Positions 15,239 to 24,754 of a DNA stretch of 39,266 bases are shown here, one piece after another. The DNA comes from Spirochaetota bacterium (GTDB lineage: Bacteria; Spirochaetota; UBA4802; UBA5550). The translations under genes and the position numbers were made by a program. Below the pieces are notes generated by a model, which was not told the DNA's origin, made no database searches, and saw nothing but the letters and a program-made list of their open reading frames with translations. The stretch covers positions 1-39,266 of the forward strand of contig JALOTL010000032.1 in the NCBI GenBank assembly GCA_025457915.1, written 5' to 3'. Position 1 is the first letter of the stretch; each line of letters starts with the position of its first letter.

Positions 15239-18088
15239 ATGAGATCCATTAATAAAAGAAAGATAATGATCCTCATGTTTTTCGCTGGGACCCTGGCGGC
15301 GGAATCCTTTTTTGACAGTAATCCACTTTATCCCAGGGCGGGCAGGGGCCAGAGCTACAGGTCCAGCTCAAGTTCATCATCGAGCTCCAGGTCTTCTTCA
15401 TCGTCTTCAAGCTACAGGTCTTCATCATCATCCTCATCGTCTTCATCGTATAAACCGTCATCCCCGTCTTACGGCTCCACGTCCTCGTACAAATCGTCAT
15501 CGTCAACCTCCTCATCAACCGGGACTTACACATCCGGACCCTCTTCGCCGGTGCCGGACTATGATTATGGCTACAGTATAGATTCCTACAGCGCGGTCCT
15601 CAGGGTGAACAGGGACGGTACGGTCAGCGTGACTGAAAAGATCAAGGCCGTCATGTCCGGCTGGCACAACGGGATCCACCGCAGCCTGATTTTGCAAAAG
15701 CAGTATGCGCCGTGGACCGTCTCCGAGGTCAAGAGCCCGCAGGGTCTGGCCGTTTACAACGGGATGAACTACATAGATGCCGGCTACCCGAAAAAGAAGG
15801 TTTCGGGCGTCCAGGAATTCGAGATAAGCTACAAGCTGACCGGGGCGGTTGTGCCTTTCACCGGACAGCCGGCGCTGGCATGGAGGTCCTGCCTCGATAA
15901 AAGCGTCGGCGGCGGGTCCGTCAGGGTGGAATTCCCCGCGGGGGCCCCTCCGGTGCTTGCCGATTTCCGCGTCGTGCCGGGCGAGCCCCACAGGGTCCGC
16001 GGGAAGGACGCGGTTGCGGCCTCGGCGCTGCCCGGGGCCGTTACGGCCGTCATGACACGCAGGATGAACCCGGATGAGTCCTTCGAGGCCTACGTGGTTT
16101 TCCCTGAATCCGCGTTCGACATGAACCTTCTGCGCGCCCTTTTTTCAGAAACCGCTCTCAAATACGAGAGGGCAAACCTCCGCGAGTCAAGGTTTCGGGC
16201 GGTCCTGAATCCCGACAGGACCGTGGACATGAAGGGAGATTTCGAGCTGGAATCCCCGGAAGGGTCCTCCGTGTGCAGGATGAACGCGCCTCTGCAATTC
16301 ATGCTGGATGACCCGATAGACGAACCCATGAAGGCCCGGTTGAAGGATTTCTACAGGGCCGTTTATTATTACGATTTCAAAAAGACGGACTGCGCCACGA
16401 AGGAGCTTGGCGGCAACTATTCGAATATGTTCGGGATATGCCTCGCGGACAGGATCGGGCGCGGGGTGAGCAGGGTTGGAATAGGATACACCCTCTGGGG
16501 CAACTTCTACGACGACGGGGCCCATTTTTTCGATTTCAGGCTGCCGGAATACAGGTGCAAAAAGAGCGGGAGGATAGTCTTCGAACTGAAGCTCCCGGAA
16601 TTCGTGGACAGTTCGAAGGTCAGGGCCGAGGCCCTGCTTGAAAAGCGGTATTTCACCGGCGAGTTTCTCCTGAGGCCGGTTGCCGCCGCGACGTCATGGG
16701 ACGGAAATACCCTGAAAATTGAATACGGCGCCGGACTCTTCGACGAACAGTTCCTCAAGGTACGGGTGTTCATCCCAGAAAAGGGGTTCCACAACCCGTT
16801 TTTCCTGAGGCGTTACATCATGGGGGTCAGGAGCAGGATGAATTTCGACCCGACCTGGTACCTCAATTACCTTTTGTTCGGGATAGTTCTCGCGACCGCG
16901 GGCGCCGTCGTTCTTGTCAGCGTGTTGAAGGGCAGGAGAAGGGACCAGTCATATGAAAGAATGCTGAAGACGCCCCCGGAAGTTAAAACCGGCGGTCCCG
17001 CTGTGGATGCGGTCAGGTCCGCGGACCCGGCATTCGATCCCGCGAAATTTATGGAAAGGGCGGGGGCCATATCATCGATGATACAGGCCGCCTGGTCCGC
17101 CGGCGACATGAAGCCGGTGCGCAACTTCGTCTCGCAGGGCGTGTACAACAGGTTCCGTCTCCAGCTTGAGATGATGGCCAGGGACGAGGGCGTCAGGAAC
17201 GTTTCCGCGGACTACCACCCGGCGGGCCTTGAAATTACCGGGATCAGCGATTCGAAGAACTACCAGACCCTCCACGTGAAGCTGCGCGCTACCATCAGGG
17301 ACGTCACGGTCCCGAAGGATGCGCCGGATGATGAAGTGAAAAAAGCGCTTGGCGCCGCCGAGGTGTCGTCCTTCGGCGAGATCCATTCCTTCACGAGAAA
17401 GAGGGGGGCGAAGACCGATCCGTCGAAGGACATCCTCAAGGGCGTCTGCCCGAACTGCGGGTATGTTCCCGACAACTTCGGCGAGGTGAACAAATGCGGG
17501 AGCTGCGGCGGAGTGTACAACTCCGGCGAGTTCGACTGGGTGCTGTCGGAGATCACGCAGGAGGAGGAGTGGAAAGGCGGTTCGGCGGATACCGTCGATG
17601 GACTGAAGGCGCTGGAGGAAAAGAACCTTTCGGTCAACCGGGAGGTGATAGAGGACAGGGCATCGTTCCTTTTCTGGAGATGGCTCGACGCCAGGGCGAG
17701 GGGCAAAGCCGCGGTCCTCTCGAGGGACGCCACTGGAAGCTTTCTGAAAGGCTTCGGCCAAGAGGGCAGGGGCGCTCCTTTTTTCGAGCCGGCCGTGGGC
17801 GCGGTCGACCTTGCAGGGTGCAGGCAGGAGGAAGGCTCCGCGTTCGCGGACGTGCTGGTGCTGTGGAGCGCGGCTTCATCGAAGGGCTCGGAGCCCGGAC
17901 ACTGCGAGCATATCTTCACGCTGAAGATGCCGCTCGACATGAAGAATCCCTACGGACTGGCCGACCACAGCTGCGATTCGTGCGGCGCGCCGCTGCCAGA
18001 GACCGACGCGCTTGAATGCGGCTACTGCGGCAAGGCGCTCCAGAAGGTGAACAGCGACTGGCTCCTTGACTCGGTGTCGAAGAAATAA
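15239..18088 (+). CDS. Large poly-serine membrane protein with DUF2207-like, Tim44-like and zinc-ribbon domains, 949 aa
   Basis: Domains in order: a signal peptide (about 1-21); a poly-serine tract (about 40-105) with scattered Arg, Tyr and Pro; a beta-rich extracytoplasmic region starting YDYGYSIDSYSAVLRVN, which resembles DUF2207; a second beta-rich region (about 310-530); and one membrane helix (about 541-561, NYLLFGIVLATAGAVVLVSV). A cytoplasmic half follows. This begins with a Tim44-like fold (about 600-705; ISSMIQAAWSAGDMKPVRNF is its signature) and a zinc ribbon (CPNCG about 737, CGSCGG about 752). Then comes a second, weaker Tim44-like unit (about 790-900) and a final zinc ribbon (CDSCG about 912, CGYCG about 927). 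Both ribbons are followed by the related tails DWVLSEI and DWLLDSV. The length and two-sided layout suggest a surface or envelope protein coupled to a cytoplasmic scaffold. Its job is unknown. Confidence 0.75.
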   Translation: MRSINKRKIMILMFFAGTLAAESFFDSNPLYPRAGRGQSYRSSSSSSSSSRSSSSSSSYRSSSSSSSSSSYKPSSPSYGSTSSYKSSSSTSSSTGTYTSGPSSPVPDYDYGYSIDSYSAVLRVNRDGTVSVTEKIKAVMSGWHNGIHRSLILQKQYAPWTVSEVKSPQGLAVYNGMNYIDAGYPKKKVSGVQEFEISYKLTGAVVPFTGQPALAWRSCLDKSVGGGSVRVEFPAGAPPVLADFRVVPGEPHRVRGKDAVAASALPGAVTAVMTRRMNPDESFEAYVVFPESAFDMNLLRALFSETALKYERANLRESRFRAVLNPDRTVDMKGDFELESPEGSSVCRMNAPLQFMLDDPIDEPMKARLKDFYRAVYYYDFKKTDCATKELGGNYSNMFGICLADRIGRGVSRVGIGYTLWGNFYDDGAHFFDFRLPEYRCKKSGRIVFELKLPEFVDSSKVRAEALLEKRYFTGEFLLRPVAAATSWDGNTLKIEYGAGLFDEQFLKVRVFIPEKGFHNPFFLRRYIMGVRSRMNFDPTWYLNYLLFGIVLATAGAVVLVSVLKGRRRDQSYERMLKTPPEVKTGGPAVDAVRSADPAFDPAKFMERAGAISSMIQAAWSAGDMKPVRNFVSQGVYNRFRLQLEMMARDEGVRNVSADYHPAGLEITGISDSKNYQTLHVKLRATIRDVTVPKDAPDDEVKKALGAAEVSSFGEIHSFTRKRGAKTDPSKDILKGVCPNCGYVPDNFGEVNKCGSCGGVYNSGEFDWVLSEITQEEEWKGGSADTVDGLKALEEKNLSVNREVIEDRASFLFWRWLDARARGKAAVLSRDATGSFLKGFGQEGRGAPFFEPAVGAVDLAGCRQEEGSAFADVLVLWSAASSKGSEPGHCEHIFTLKMPLDMKNPYGLADHSCDSCGAPLPETDALECGYCGKALQKVNSDWLLDSVSKK

Positions 18089-18102
18089 CCGCCGGTCCGC
18101 TG

Positions 18103-18732
18103 TCAGATCCTGTATTTCACCCTGTACGCACCGTCCGCCCCCGGAGGGGCCTCGTCCAGCTCTTCGAAGGAAATTTCTTCAAGACCCGTTGCCTTCTGCT
18201 TCACCGCGTCGGTGACCAGTATCTCCCAGGCCTCGGCCGTGTCCTCGCCGAGCTTGCTCGCGGCGTTCACCTCCGCGCCGAAGACGTCCGAATCCCCTAT
18301 CCTCAGCATTTTGCCAAAGCCCAGGCCGACGCAGAGCAGTACCTTTTCCTCGTCGGGTCTGCCGACGTTGTATTCTTTCAGCGTCCTCTGCATGTGTACC
18401 GAGCACTGTATGGCCTTGTTCGCGTTCCTGAACAGGACAAGGAAGCTGTCCCCCTCGATCTTCAGGAGGAAGCCGTCGTGCTCCTCGATTTCAGGTATCA
18501 ATATCCTCTGCGACTCGTGGATGGTCTGCAGGAAGTGGATTATTCCGAATTTGGCGACCCCGCGCGAAAAGCCGGACAGGTCCGTGAACATCACGCACCA
18601 CTCCTCCCCGAACAGGTCCCATATCCTTTCGTCTATCATTTTTTTATCGGCGCCCGGCTTGAGCCTTTCCTCGATTAACGACTCCAGCCTGTCCTCTGAC
18701 GCGCTGACCACTATTGATCTTTTAAAGGCCAT
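18103..18732 (-). CDS. Class III nucleotide cyclase-domain protein, 209 aa
   Basis: A single cyclase homology domain covers about residues 44-200. Metal-binding aspartates are D51 (VMFTDLSGF) and D95 (KIEGDSF). The purine-recognition pair K91 and D149 is as in adenylate cyclases. The transition-state asparagine is present (N156 in GAEVNAASK). The transition-state arginine is replaced by lysine (K160). Activity could therefore be reduced, or the protein may act as a nucleotide-binding regulator. There is no membrane segment or obvious sensor domain; the first 40 residues are helical. It converges with the 949-residue gene, with 14 bases between them. The gene is monocistronic. Confidence 0.8.
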   Translation of the reverse strand: MAFKRSIVVSASEDRLESLIEERLKPGADKKMIDERIWDLFGEEWCVMFTDLSGFSRGVAKFGIIHFLQTIHESQRILIPEIEEHDGFLLKIEGDSFLVLFRNANKAIQCSVHMQRTLKEYNVGRPDEEKVLLCVGLGFGKMLRIGDSDVFGAEVNAASKLGEDTAEAWEILVTDAVKQKATGLEEISFEELDEAPPGADGAYRVKYRI

Positions 18733-18998
18733 GGGTTCCTCCGTATTGAAATTTTACGAGGCTTCAGTATTTCCGGTACGAACGGCAATGTCAATTATTA
18801 TTCCCGGCTCCATAAGGGATGACGGCGGCCGGTGAAGAACGATCATTTTGGAGCGTCTGCACAAATTCCTGAATTTGTCACCCGCTTTTTACGGCACCCG
18901 GGACAGGAATTAAAATACGGGACCGGGCCTTATTTCAATTGACGAATCCGCGGCCTTTTTATTACTTTTCCCTTCGGGCAGTTCCACCGGAGGTGTTT

Positions 18999-19211
18999 AT
19001 GGGTATCGACGACAGGTATATCGACATTCAGATCTGCAGGGAATGCAGGCACTTCGAGAGGGAAAAAACCGTTGAGGAAAACGGGGCCAGACGGAAGATG
19101 GTCATGTGCAAGTATTATCTTGACGAGGGGAAGGAGCCTTTCACGATCGGATGGGCCGAAATGGCGGCCGACGGGAACAGGCTTTTCGTCCGCTGTCTGA
19201 AGAATTCTTAA
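18999..19211 (+). CDS. Small cysteine-containing protein, 70 aa
   Basis: A short soluble protein with CRECRHFE near the N-terminus (CX2C), then MCKYYLDEG and a final VRCLKN. The four cysteines are spaced as a possible zinc or iron-sulphur site. The start at 18999 follows GGAGGT with four bases between; the frame is open further upstream but without a ribosome-binding site. It precedes, by 13 bases, the membrane-anchored protein at 19225, so the two are probably co-transcribed. I do not recognise the family. Confidence 0.6.
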   Translation: MGIDDRYIDIQICRECRHFEREKTVEENGARRKMVMCKYYLDEGKEPFTIGWAEMAADGNRLFVRCLKNS

Positions 19212-19224
19212 CCCGCGGGAAAAA

Positions 19225-19863
19225 ATGTCGGATACAAAAGGAAACAGCAGAAACACCGCGATAATCATATCGGTCATTCTCATATTCACGACGCTCGTGG
19301 CGGCTTTTTTCATGCAGAGAAGCATGGTCCCGTACAGGGACCTGGAAAACTCGGTCAAGGATTGCGGCTGGAAATTCACTCCATCGGACAGGAGGGACGT
19401 GATATTCGAAATTTCCGGCGCCGAAAACGGGGTGCAATGGAGGATCGAGGCGGTGAACTCCCCCAGGCCGGCCGGCGGAAAGGAGGCCGGTTCGGTACTC
19501 GTGTGGAGGTGCCGGGACGCCAGGTCGCTGCCGTTGTTCATTTCGGCCAGGAACGTCATCCATGCGGATAACGGCGACCAGGCGGTTAAAAAGAAAAACC
19601 TCAGGGAATTGAAATACGGGATCGAGGAATTAAGGAAGGATTTTTACGTTTACGGATTGAAAAAGCCCGCGACGGCGAAGCTGATAGAGGAAATAGACGA
19701 TTCTATAATCGATTTCAGCTTGGAAAAGAACCCGGGATTCATATCCATGTATGCCGACGAAAGCGGGGTGGTGATCAAGACCCAGTTTTCCAAGGAAATA
19801 GAAGGCATAAAGGCCCTCGTGGCTTTCGGCGCCGGCATAGTTTCCGAAATCAATGAAAGGTGA
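19225..19863 (+). CDS. Membrane-anchored protein of unknown function, 212 aa
   Basis: A single N-terminal membrane helix (about 12-30, AIIISVILIFTTLVAAFF) is followed by a ~180-residue extracytoplasmic or cytoplasmic domain of mixed alpha/beta character. It contains VQWRIEAV and GSVLVWRC, then a helical stretch near 115-160 rich in Lys and Glu, and ends IVSEINER. No catalytic motif or known fold was recognised. It is downstream of the small Cys protein and converges with the small lipoprotein gene at 19873, nine bases away. Confidence 0.55.
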   Translation: MSDTKGNSRNTAIIISVILIFTTLVAAFFMQRSMVPYRDLENSVKDCGWKFTPSDRRDVIFEISGAENGVQWRIEAVNSPRPAGGKEAGSVLVWRCRDARSLPLFISARNVIHADNGDQAVKKKNLRELKYGIEELRKDFYVYGLKKPATAKLIEEIDDSIIDFSLEKNPGFISMYADESGVVIKTQFSKEIEGIKALVAFGAGIVSEINER

Positions 19864-19872
19864 AGCCGGGCA

Positions 19873-20256
19873 TCATTGTTCACAGGAAAATTCGTCGGCC
19901 ATTACCTGGTATTCACGCAGGCATTTGACGTTTTCGTCCTTTACCGGTTTGTTTTCAGCGGTGAAGACCCTGCCCTTAACGGTGACCGTACCCCCGCAGT
20001 TTATCTCTTCCCTGGAATACACGACGAACTGGGTGCCTCCCGTATCGATGTAGCTCACATGCGGATGCGTTTTAAAGTACATGATGATATGCTGCCACTG
20101 GATGTTTGATTTTTTTCCGCTGAATGATATCCCTCTGCCCTCGTAACTGCCGGCGTTTTTAACGTCATCCATCCGTATATAGGCCGGACCGGCGCATCCT
20201 GAAAGCGCGATGAAAGAGGCCGAAACCAGGGATAAAAGCCTAGCCGTCATTTTCAA
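19873..20256 (-). CDS. Small lipoprotein, 127 aa
   Basis: A lipoprotein signal peptide ends in LSGC with C21 acylated. The mature ~106 residues form one compact beta-rich domain with three further cysteines, two close to the C-terminus. Its content (GRGISFSGKKSN, then TVTVKGRVFTAENKPVKDE) looks like an OB/Ig-type fold; no family is recognised. The likely start is TTG 20256. GGGAGG lies nine bases before it, a better spacing than the in-frame ATG two codons on. The 5' end overlaps the malQ stop by 17 bases, so translation is probably coupled. Confidence 0.65.
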   Translation of the reverse strand: MKMTARLLSLVSASFIALSGCAGPAYIRMDDVKNAGSYEGRGISFSGKKSNIQWQHIIMYFKTHPHVSYIDTGGTQFVVYSREEINCGGTVTVKGRVFTAENKPVKDENVKCLREYQVMADEFSCEQ

Positions 20257-21790
20257 CGGTTTTATCCTCCCTTATCCTGTCGTACATTTCTCCCATTTTT
20301 CTCAGCTTCGAGATGATCTCGTCCGTGATCGCGCCGGCCGTGAGCTTCCAGGCCCAGTTGCCGTCAATCGTGCCTGGGGTGTTCATCCTGAATTCCTTTC
20401 CGTATCCCAGGAGGTCCTGCGCCGGAACGATGACCAGTCTTGCCGTGGTCCTGTATGCCTGCCTGATGAGCTTCCAGTGGAGGTCGCTGAATCCGTCCGC
20501 GCCTATGTACTCGAGAACGTACCTGCGCGCGGCGTCGTCTATCTCGTCCCCGTAGAACCACCCGTTGGTTGTGTTGTTGTCGTGCGTGCCCGTGTAGAGG
20601 ACGCAGTTCTGTTCGGTTATGTTGTGCGGGAGGTAGTAATTTTTATTGTTGAAGTCGAAGGCGAACTGCAGGATCTTCATCCCCGGCAGCCCCAGCCCGT
20701 CCCTGAGCTCCTCTACGTCGGGCGTGATCACTCCAAGGTCCTCGGCTATCAGGGGAAGGTCTCCCAGCTCCTTTTTCAGCCTGTGGAAGAATTCCATCCC
20801 CGGGCCCTTTATCCACTCCCCGTTCACCGCGGTCTTCTCCTCCGCGGGAATGGACCAGTAGCCCGCGAACCCCCTGAAGTGGTCTATCCTTATTATGTCG
20901 AACAGGCCCGAGAGGTGGGATATCCTGCCGCGCCACCATTTGAAGGTGTCCTCGTTGAGGAACCCCTTGTCGTCCTCCCAGACGTACAGGGGATTGCCCC
21001 ATCTCTGGCCGGTCTCGCTGAAGTAGTCGGGCGGCACGCCGGCCACGGATACGGGCCTGCCGTTCTTCCTGTCCAGATGGAGCATGCCGGGGTTTGCCCA
21101 GGCGTCGGCGCTCTCGAGGTTTATGTAGATGGGGATGTCGCCTATTATCCTGACGCCGTTCGACGCGCACGTCCTCCTGAACGAGTCCCACTGGCGGAAA
21201 AATACATACTGGCAGAACCGGTGGAACCTTACCTCGGTCTCCAGCTTTTCCGCCCATTCCTTTATCGCCGCGGGCTCCCGCATGGATATCCTCGCGTCCC
21301 ACTTGAGCCAGTTGTTGGTGCCGTAGGCGCCCGCGACAGCGGAGAAGAGGGCGTAATCGTCCAGCCAGGCCTTCGATTCACTGCAGAACCTCTCGTAGTC
21401 CGCGGTCTCCTTTCCGGTGGCAAGCCGGAAGAAGTTCGCTGCGGCGGTTTTAAGGACGCCGACCCTGTGCTCCATGACTTTTTCGAAACGTACCATCGGC
21501 GCTTCTTCGAACTTCTGCCTGTCGAAAAACTCGGGGAACCACGGCCTGCCGGCCATTTTTTCCAGGCTGATGAAGAGGATGTTGCCGGCGAAGGTCGAGG
21601 TCGAGGCATAGGGCGAGAACCCGAACGCGCCCTCGACGGGCCCGATCGGGAGTATCTGCCAGTACCTGAACCCGGCCTTTTTGAGCGCCGAGGCGAACTC
21701 CTCGGCCTCGGCCCCGAGGGTGCCGATTCCCAGCCTGCCGGGCAGGCTGGTTATATGGAGGAGGACCCCGCTTGATCTTTCAATTTCCAC
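20240..21790 (-). CDS. malQ: 4-alpha-glucanotransferase (amylomaltase, GH77), 516 aa
   Basis: This cytoplasmic enzyme moves alpha-1,4-glucan segments between maltodextrins and supports glycogen or maltose turnover. The GH77 motifs are intact: RIDHFRGF with nucleophile D303, IAEDLG with acid/base E350, and YTGTHDNNTTNGW with D404. The acceptor loop VAGVPPDYFSETGQRWGNPLY is the standard one. The start is GTG at 21790. GGGGAAG, located in the end of the upstream UPF0182 gene, serves as its ribosome-binding site, with one base between the reading frames. The length matches the family. No other glycogen genes are nearby. Confidence 0.93.
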   Translation of the reverse strand: MEIERSSGVLLHITSLPGRLGIGTLGAEAEEFASALKKAGFRYWQILPIGPVEGAFGFSPYASTSTFAGNILFISLEKMAGRPWFPEFFDRQKFEEAPMVRFEKVMEHRVGVLKTAAANFFRLATGKETADYERFCSESKAWLDDYALFSAVAGAYGTNNWLKWDARISMREPAAIKEWAEKLETEVRFHRFCQYVFFRQWDSFRRTCASNGVRIIGDIPIYINLESADAWANPGMLHLDRKNGRPVSVAGVPPDYFSETGQRWGNPLYVWEDDKGFLNEDTFKWWRGRISHLSGLFDIIRIDHFRGFAGYWSIPAEEKTAVNGEWIKGPGMEFFHRLKKELGDLPLIAEDLGVITPDVEELRDGLGLPGMKILQFAFDFNNKNYYLPHNITEQNCVLYTGTHDNNTTNGWFYGDEIDDAARRYVLEYIGADGFSDLHWKLIRQAYRTTARLVIVPAQDLLGYGKEFRMNTPGTIDGNWAWKLTAGAITDEIISKLRKMGEMYDRIREDKTVENDG

Positions 21791-21791
21791 T

Positions 21792-24509
21792 TTACTTCCC
21801 CACGTTCTGCATTCTTACGAGCACGTCCCTCAGGTTCCTGAGCTCCTCGCCGTACCTGTTCCAGTCGCCGGCCCTCATGCTCTGCTCCGCCCTCGTATAG
21901 TACGAATAGGCGGACACGGCGAGCTCCCTGAGCACCGCCTCCGGCGCCTCCCCGGCCCTGATGTCCCTTCCCATGAACCCGCCCCTGCTGAAGAGCTTCT
22001 CGAGCGCGGCGGGCAGGTCGTTTTCTATTATGATCCTGTCGGCGAAGGAGACTATGACCCTCTTTAGCTCCGGCATCTCGCTGGATTCCGCCTTGAGGTA
22101 GATCGGCTGGACGTAGAGGATGGAGTCCTCCACTGGGACGGTGAGGAGGTTGCCCTTGATGACCTTGGAGCCCTTCTGGTTCCAGAGGGTGAAGAGCTTG
22201 GATATCTCCGAGTCCTGGTTGATCCTGGCCTCTATCTGCAGGGGACCGTAGCTGAGCTTGTCCTTCGGAAGGGTGTAGAGCTTCAGCTCGCCGTAGCCCG
22301 GCATGTCGCACTTTGCCGCCAGGAAGCCTATCATGTTGTTCTTCTTGTACGGGGTGAACGGGAGGAGCAGGATGAACCCGCTCTCCTTTTCGTCAGGCAG
22401 CCTGGTCACGAAGTAATAGCTCTGGAGCGGCTCCTCCCCGGTCTCTATCACCTGCTTGGCAACTTCCCACGCGTCCTCGTTGTTGTAGAAGACGTTGGTG
22501 TTGGTCATGTGGTACCGGAGAAGGACCCTGGCCTGGATATTGAACAGGTCCTCCGGGTATCTCACGTGGGCCGCGATCTCGGCCGGCATCTTATTGAAGT
22601 CCTTGAACACGCCGGGGAAGATTTTAATGTACGTCCGGATGATCGGGTCATTCGCGTCGCTGACGTAGAAATCCATGGACCCGTCGTAGGCGTCGATGAC
22701 AACCTTGACCGAGTTCCTGATGTAGTTGATCTTCCTGTCCGCGAACCTGACGGGCGTGGAATACGGGAAGTCTTCCGCCGTGGTATAGGCGTCCACCATC
22801 CAGTACAGCCTGCCCTTCGATATCACCAGGTAGGGGTCGTCGTCGAAATCAAGGAACGGCGCGAAGCTCTTCAGCATCTCCGCGATGTTCCTCCGGTAGA
22901 GTATCCTGCTGTCCGCTGATATGTTTCCTGATATCAGGATGTTCATGTCCCTGAAGGCGGCCGCGAACAGGAGCCTCTTGAAAAAGGAATCGAGCTTCGA
23001 GCCGCCCTTTCCGTTATAGGTGGTGTATTTATTGACGTCCCCAGCGGGGTAGTCGAACTCTCCCGGTTTGATGGATGTCCCGGTGATAACGTACGGGTTG
23101 CCGTGCTCGCCGTAGTATATCTCCGGCCTGTCGATCTTCATCTCGGGCGGGGTTACCGGCGGGATGTTCTGTATGATGAGCTCCGGCAGGCCCTCGGACG
23201 TTATCCTGTCGACCCTGCTCATGACCGCGCCGTAGCCGTGGGTGTATATCAGGTGCCTGTTCTGCCATGTCTGGCTGGTCTGCCCGAGCCTGCTTATATC
23301 GAGCTCCCTCGCGGATATGTTCACCGCGGTCTTCCTGTTCCTGATGAGGTACCTGTCCACGTCAACGTCGTTGAAGCTGTAGTAGGGCTTGAGCTCCTGT
23401 ATCTGCTTGTAGGTCTGCTTCAGCGGCCTCCAGTCCCAGAGCCTGATGTTTTCAAGCGTGTCCCTGTTTTTCTGGAGGTCGGCGTTCGAGATGGATGTCC
23501 TGTTGGAAAAGGGCATCTCCCTGGCCCTCTGGACGTCGTAGGCCAGCCTGGTGAATTTTATATTGTTTTCTATGTACGGCTTTTCCTTCTCGAGCTCGTT
23601 GGGGACCACGACGAACCTCTGCTGAACGGCCGGGTAAAGGACCCCGAGGATGAAATAGACCGGCATAAGGGCCACGAGCACCAGTATCGGCAGCTTGAAG
23701 CTCCTCTTGAAGATGTTGAACAGGAGCAGGGCCGCAGCCGCGATGGATATGACCATGCAGACGTTGTACGCCATGAGGTTGGCGTTGACCGCGGTATAGC
23801 CGGCCCCGTAGAACTTCCCTGTTTTAGCGAACAGGAGCTCGTACGCCGAGAGCCTGTACCCGAGCCCGAAGAGGAAAACGACCCCGGCCAGCAGCGTTGA
23901 TATATGCGCCCTCGCGAAGAGCGAGAGCTCAATCCTTCCCTTGCCCATGAAAATCCCGCCGTTAAGCACGTGGAAGACTATGGAAAAGAGGGAGCTCAGC
24001 ACCAGCATGGCCATGGCCCACCCGTATAGGAACTGCAGGAAGGGCAGGGTGAAGATATAGAAGCCGATGTCCCTGTCGAAAATCGGGTCGTGCGGCGCGC
24101 CGTCGAAGGGCACCCCGTTGAAGAACATCAGGTATTCCTTCCAGTAGGCCGAGGCCGCCCCACCCATTATGAACCCGACCGCTATTATCGCGGCGGCCAG
24201 GACCACGAACAAGGCCTTTTTCGGCGAGCCGAAAAACGGCACCTGGAGCCTGTTCATGATGTTGCTCGTGAAGATCCTGCCCTTGCCGCCGAGCAGCCTG
24301 ATAAGCAGGAAGTTGAGCGAGAACAGGAACACGAAGAGCGACCCGAATATGGCGTGGACCTTGAATTTCGTCGTGAAGAGCGTCCAGAATATGTTTTCCC
24401 CGCCGTATATCCTGAACCACTCGAAGTCGGTGTAGAAGTCGGACGCGAGAGAAATGATCACGTAAATACCGAAGAAGGCGATAATTCCTGTTATGAGTTT
24501 TTTGTTCAT
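21792..24509 (-). CDS. UPF0182/COG1615 family membrane protein, 905 aa
   Basis: The N-terminal third has about seven membrane helices (residues ~5-300). The rest is a large extracytoplasmic domain with the conserved DVDRYLI, NRHLIYTHGYGAVMSRV and GEHGNPYVIT segments that define this family. The chain has no long acidic C-terminal tail. The family is widespread in actinobacteria, cyanobacteria and some Gram-negatives, and its function is not established. It is the first gene of a leftward unit with malQ (one base apart) and the lipoprotein. The unit may not be functional logic but simple co-transcription. The ATG at 24509 has AAGGGT upstream. Confidence 0.9.
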   Translation of the reverse strand: MNKKLITGIIAFFGIYVIISLASDFYTDFEWFRIYGGENIFWTLFTTKFKVHAIFGSLFVFLFSLNFLLIRLLGGKGRIFTSNIMNRLQVPFFGSPKKALFVVLAAAIIAVGFIMGGAASAYWKEYLMFFNGVPFDGAPHDPIFDRDIGFYIFTLPFLQFLYGWAMAMLVLSSLFSIVFHVLNGGIFMGKGRIELSLFARAHISTLLAGVVFLFGLGYRLSAYELLFAKTGKFYGAGYTAVNANLMAYNVCMVISIAAAALLLFNIFKRSFKLPILVLVALMPVYFILGVLYPAVQQRFVVVPNELEKEKPYIENNIKFTRLAYDVQRAREMPFSNRTSISNADLQKNRDTLENIRLWDWRPLKQTYKQIQELKPYYSFNDVDVDRYLIRNRKTAVNISARELDISRLGQTSQTWQNRHLIYTHGYGAVMSRVDRITSEGLPELIIQNIPPVTPPEMKIDRPEIYYGEHGNPYVITGTSIKPGEFDYPAGDVNKYTTYNGKGGSKLDSFFKRLLFAAAFRDMNILISGNISADSRILYRRNIAEMLKSFAPFLDFDDDPYLVISKGRLYWMVDAYTTAEDFPYSTPVRFADRKINYIRNSVKVVIDAYDGSMDFYVSDANDPIIRTYIKIFPGVFKDFNKMPAEIAAHVRYPEDLFNIQARVLLRYHMTNTNVFYNNEDAWEVAKQVIETGEEPLQSYYFVTRLPDEKESGFILLLPFTPYKKNNMIGFLAAKCDMPGYGELKLYTLPKDKLSYGPLQIEARINQDSEISKLFTLWNQKGSKVIKGNLLTVPVEDSILYVQPIYLKAESSEMPELKRVIVSFADRIIIENDLPAALEKLFSRGGFMGRDIRAGEAPEAVLRELAVSAYSYYTRAEQSMRAGDWNRYGEELRNLRDVLVRMQNVGK

Positions 24510-24754
24510 TGCCGTACCCTTTATGTTTGTTGAACGGGATTTTCAGACTTTTCATCCCCCGGAGCGGTATAATGGATGCACGGGTTTTGAATTATATCAA
24601 GTCATTTTTCGGGGGCCGGTCGTTTCTTCCGGGATGGCCGGGTTCATTAACAGCTGACAGGTTAAATATTCCATCCCGCCGGGGGATTGACCCTGCCCGG
24701 GGTCGATTCGCCTGGAGGAATTAGTTAAAAATTTCCCTTATTTTTATCATTCAT

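Noticed and set aside
15355-15540. Serine codon repeats that look like a direct repeat or CRISPR at first sight
   Set aside because: The units have no constant spacer or repeat length and read as an in-frame poly-serine tract.
20210-21775. A 521-codon frame opposite malQ
   Set aside because: It lies over a fully recognised GH77 gene and has low-complexity composition; it is a shadow frame.
23103-23900. A 265-codon frame opposite UPF0182
   Set aside because: It is a shadow of a conserved family gene; no domain or ribosome-binding site.
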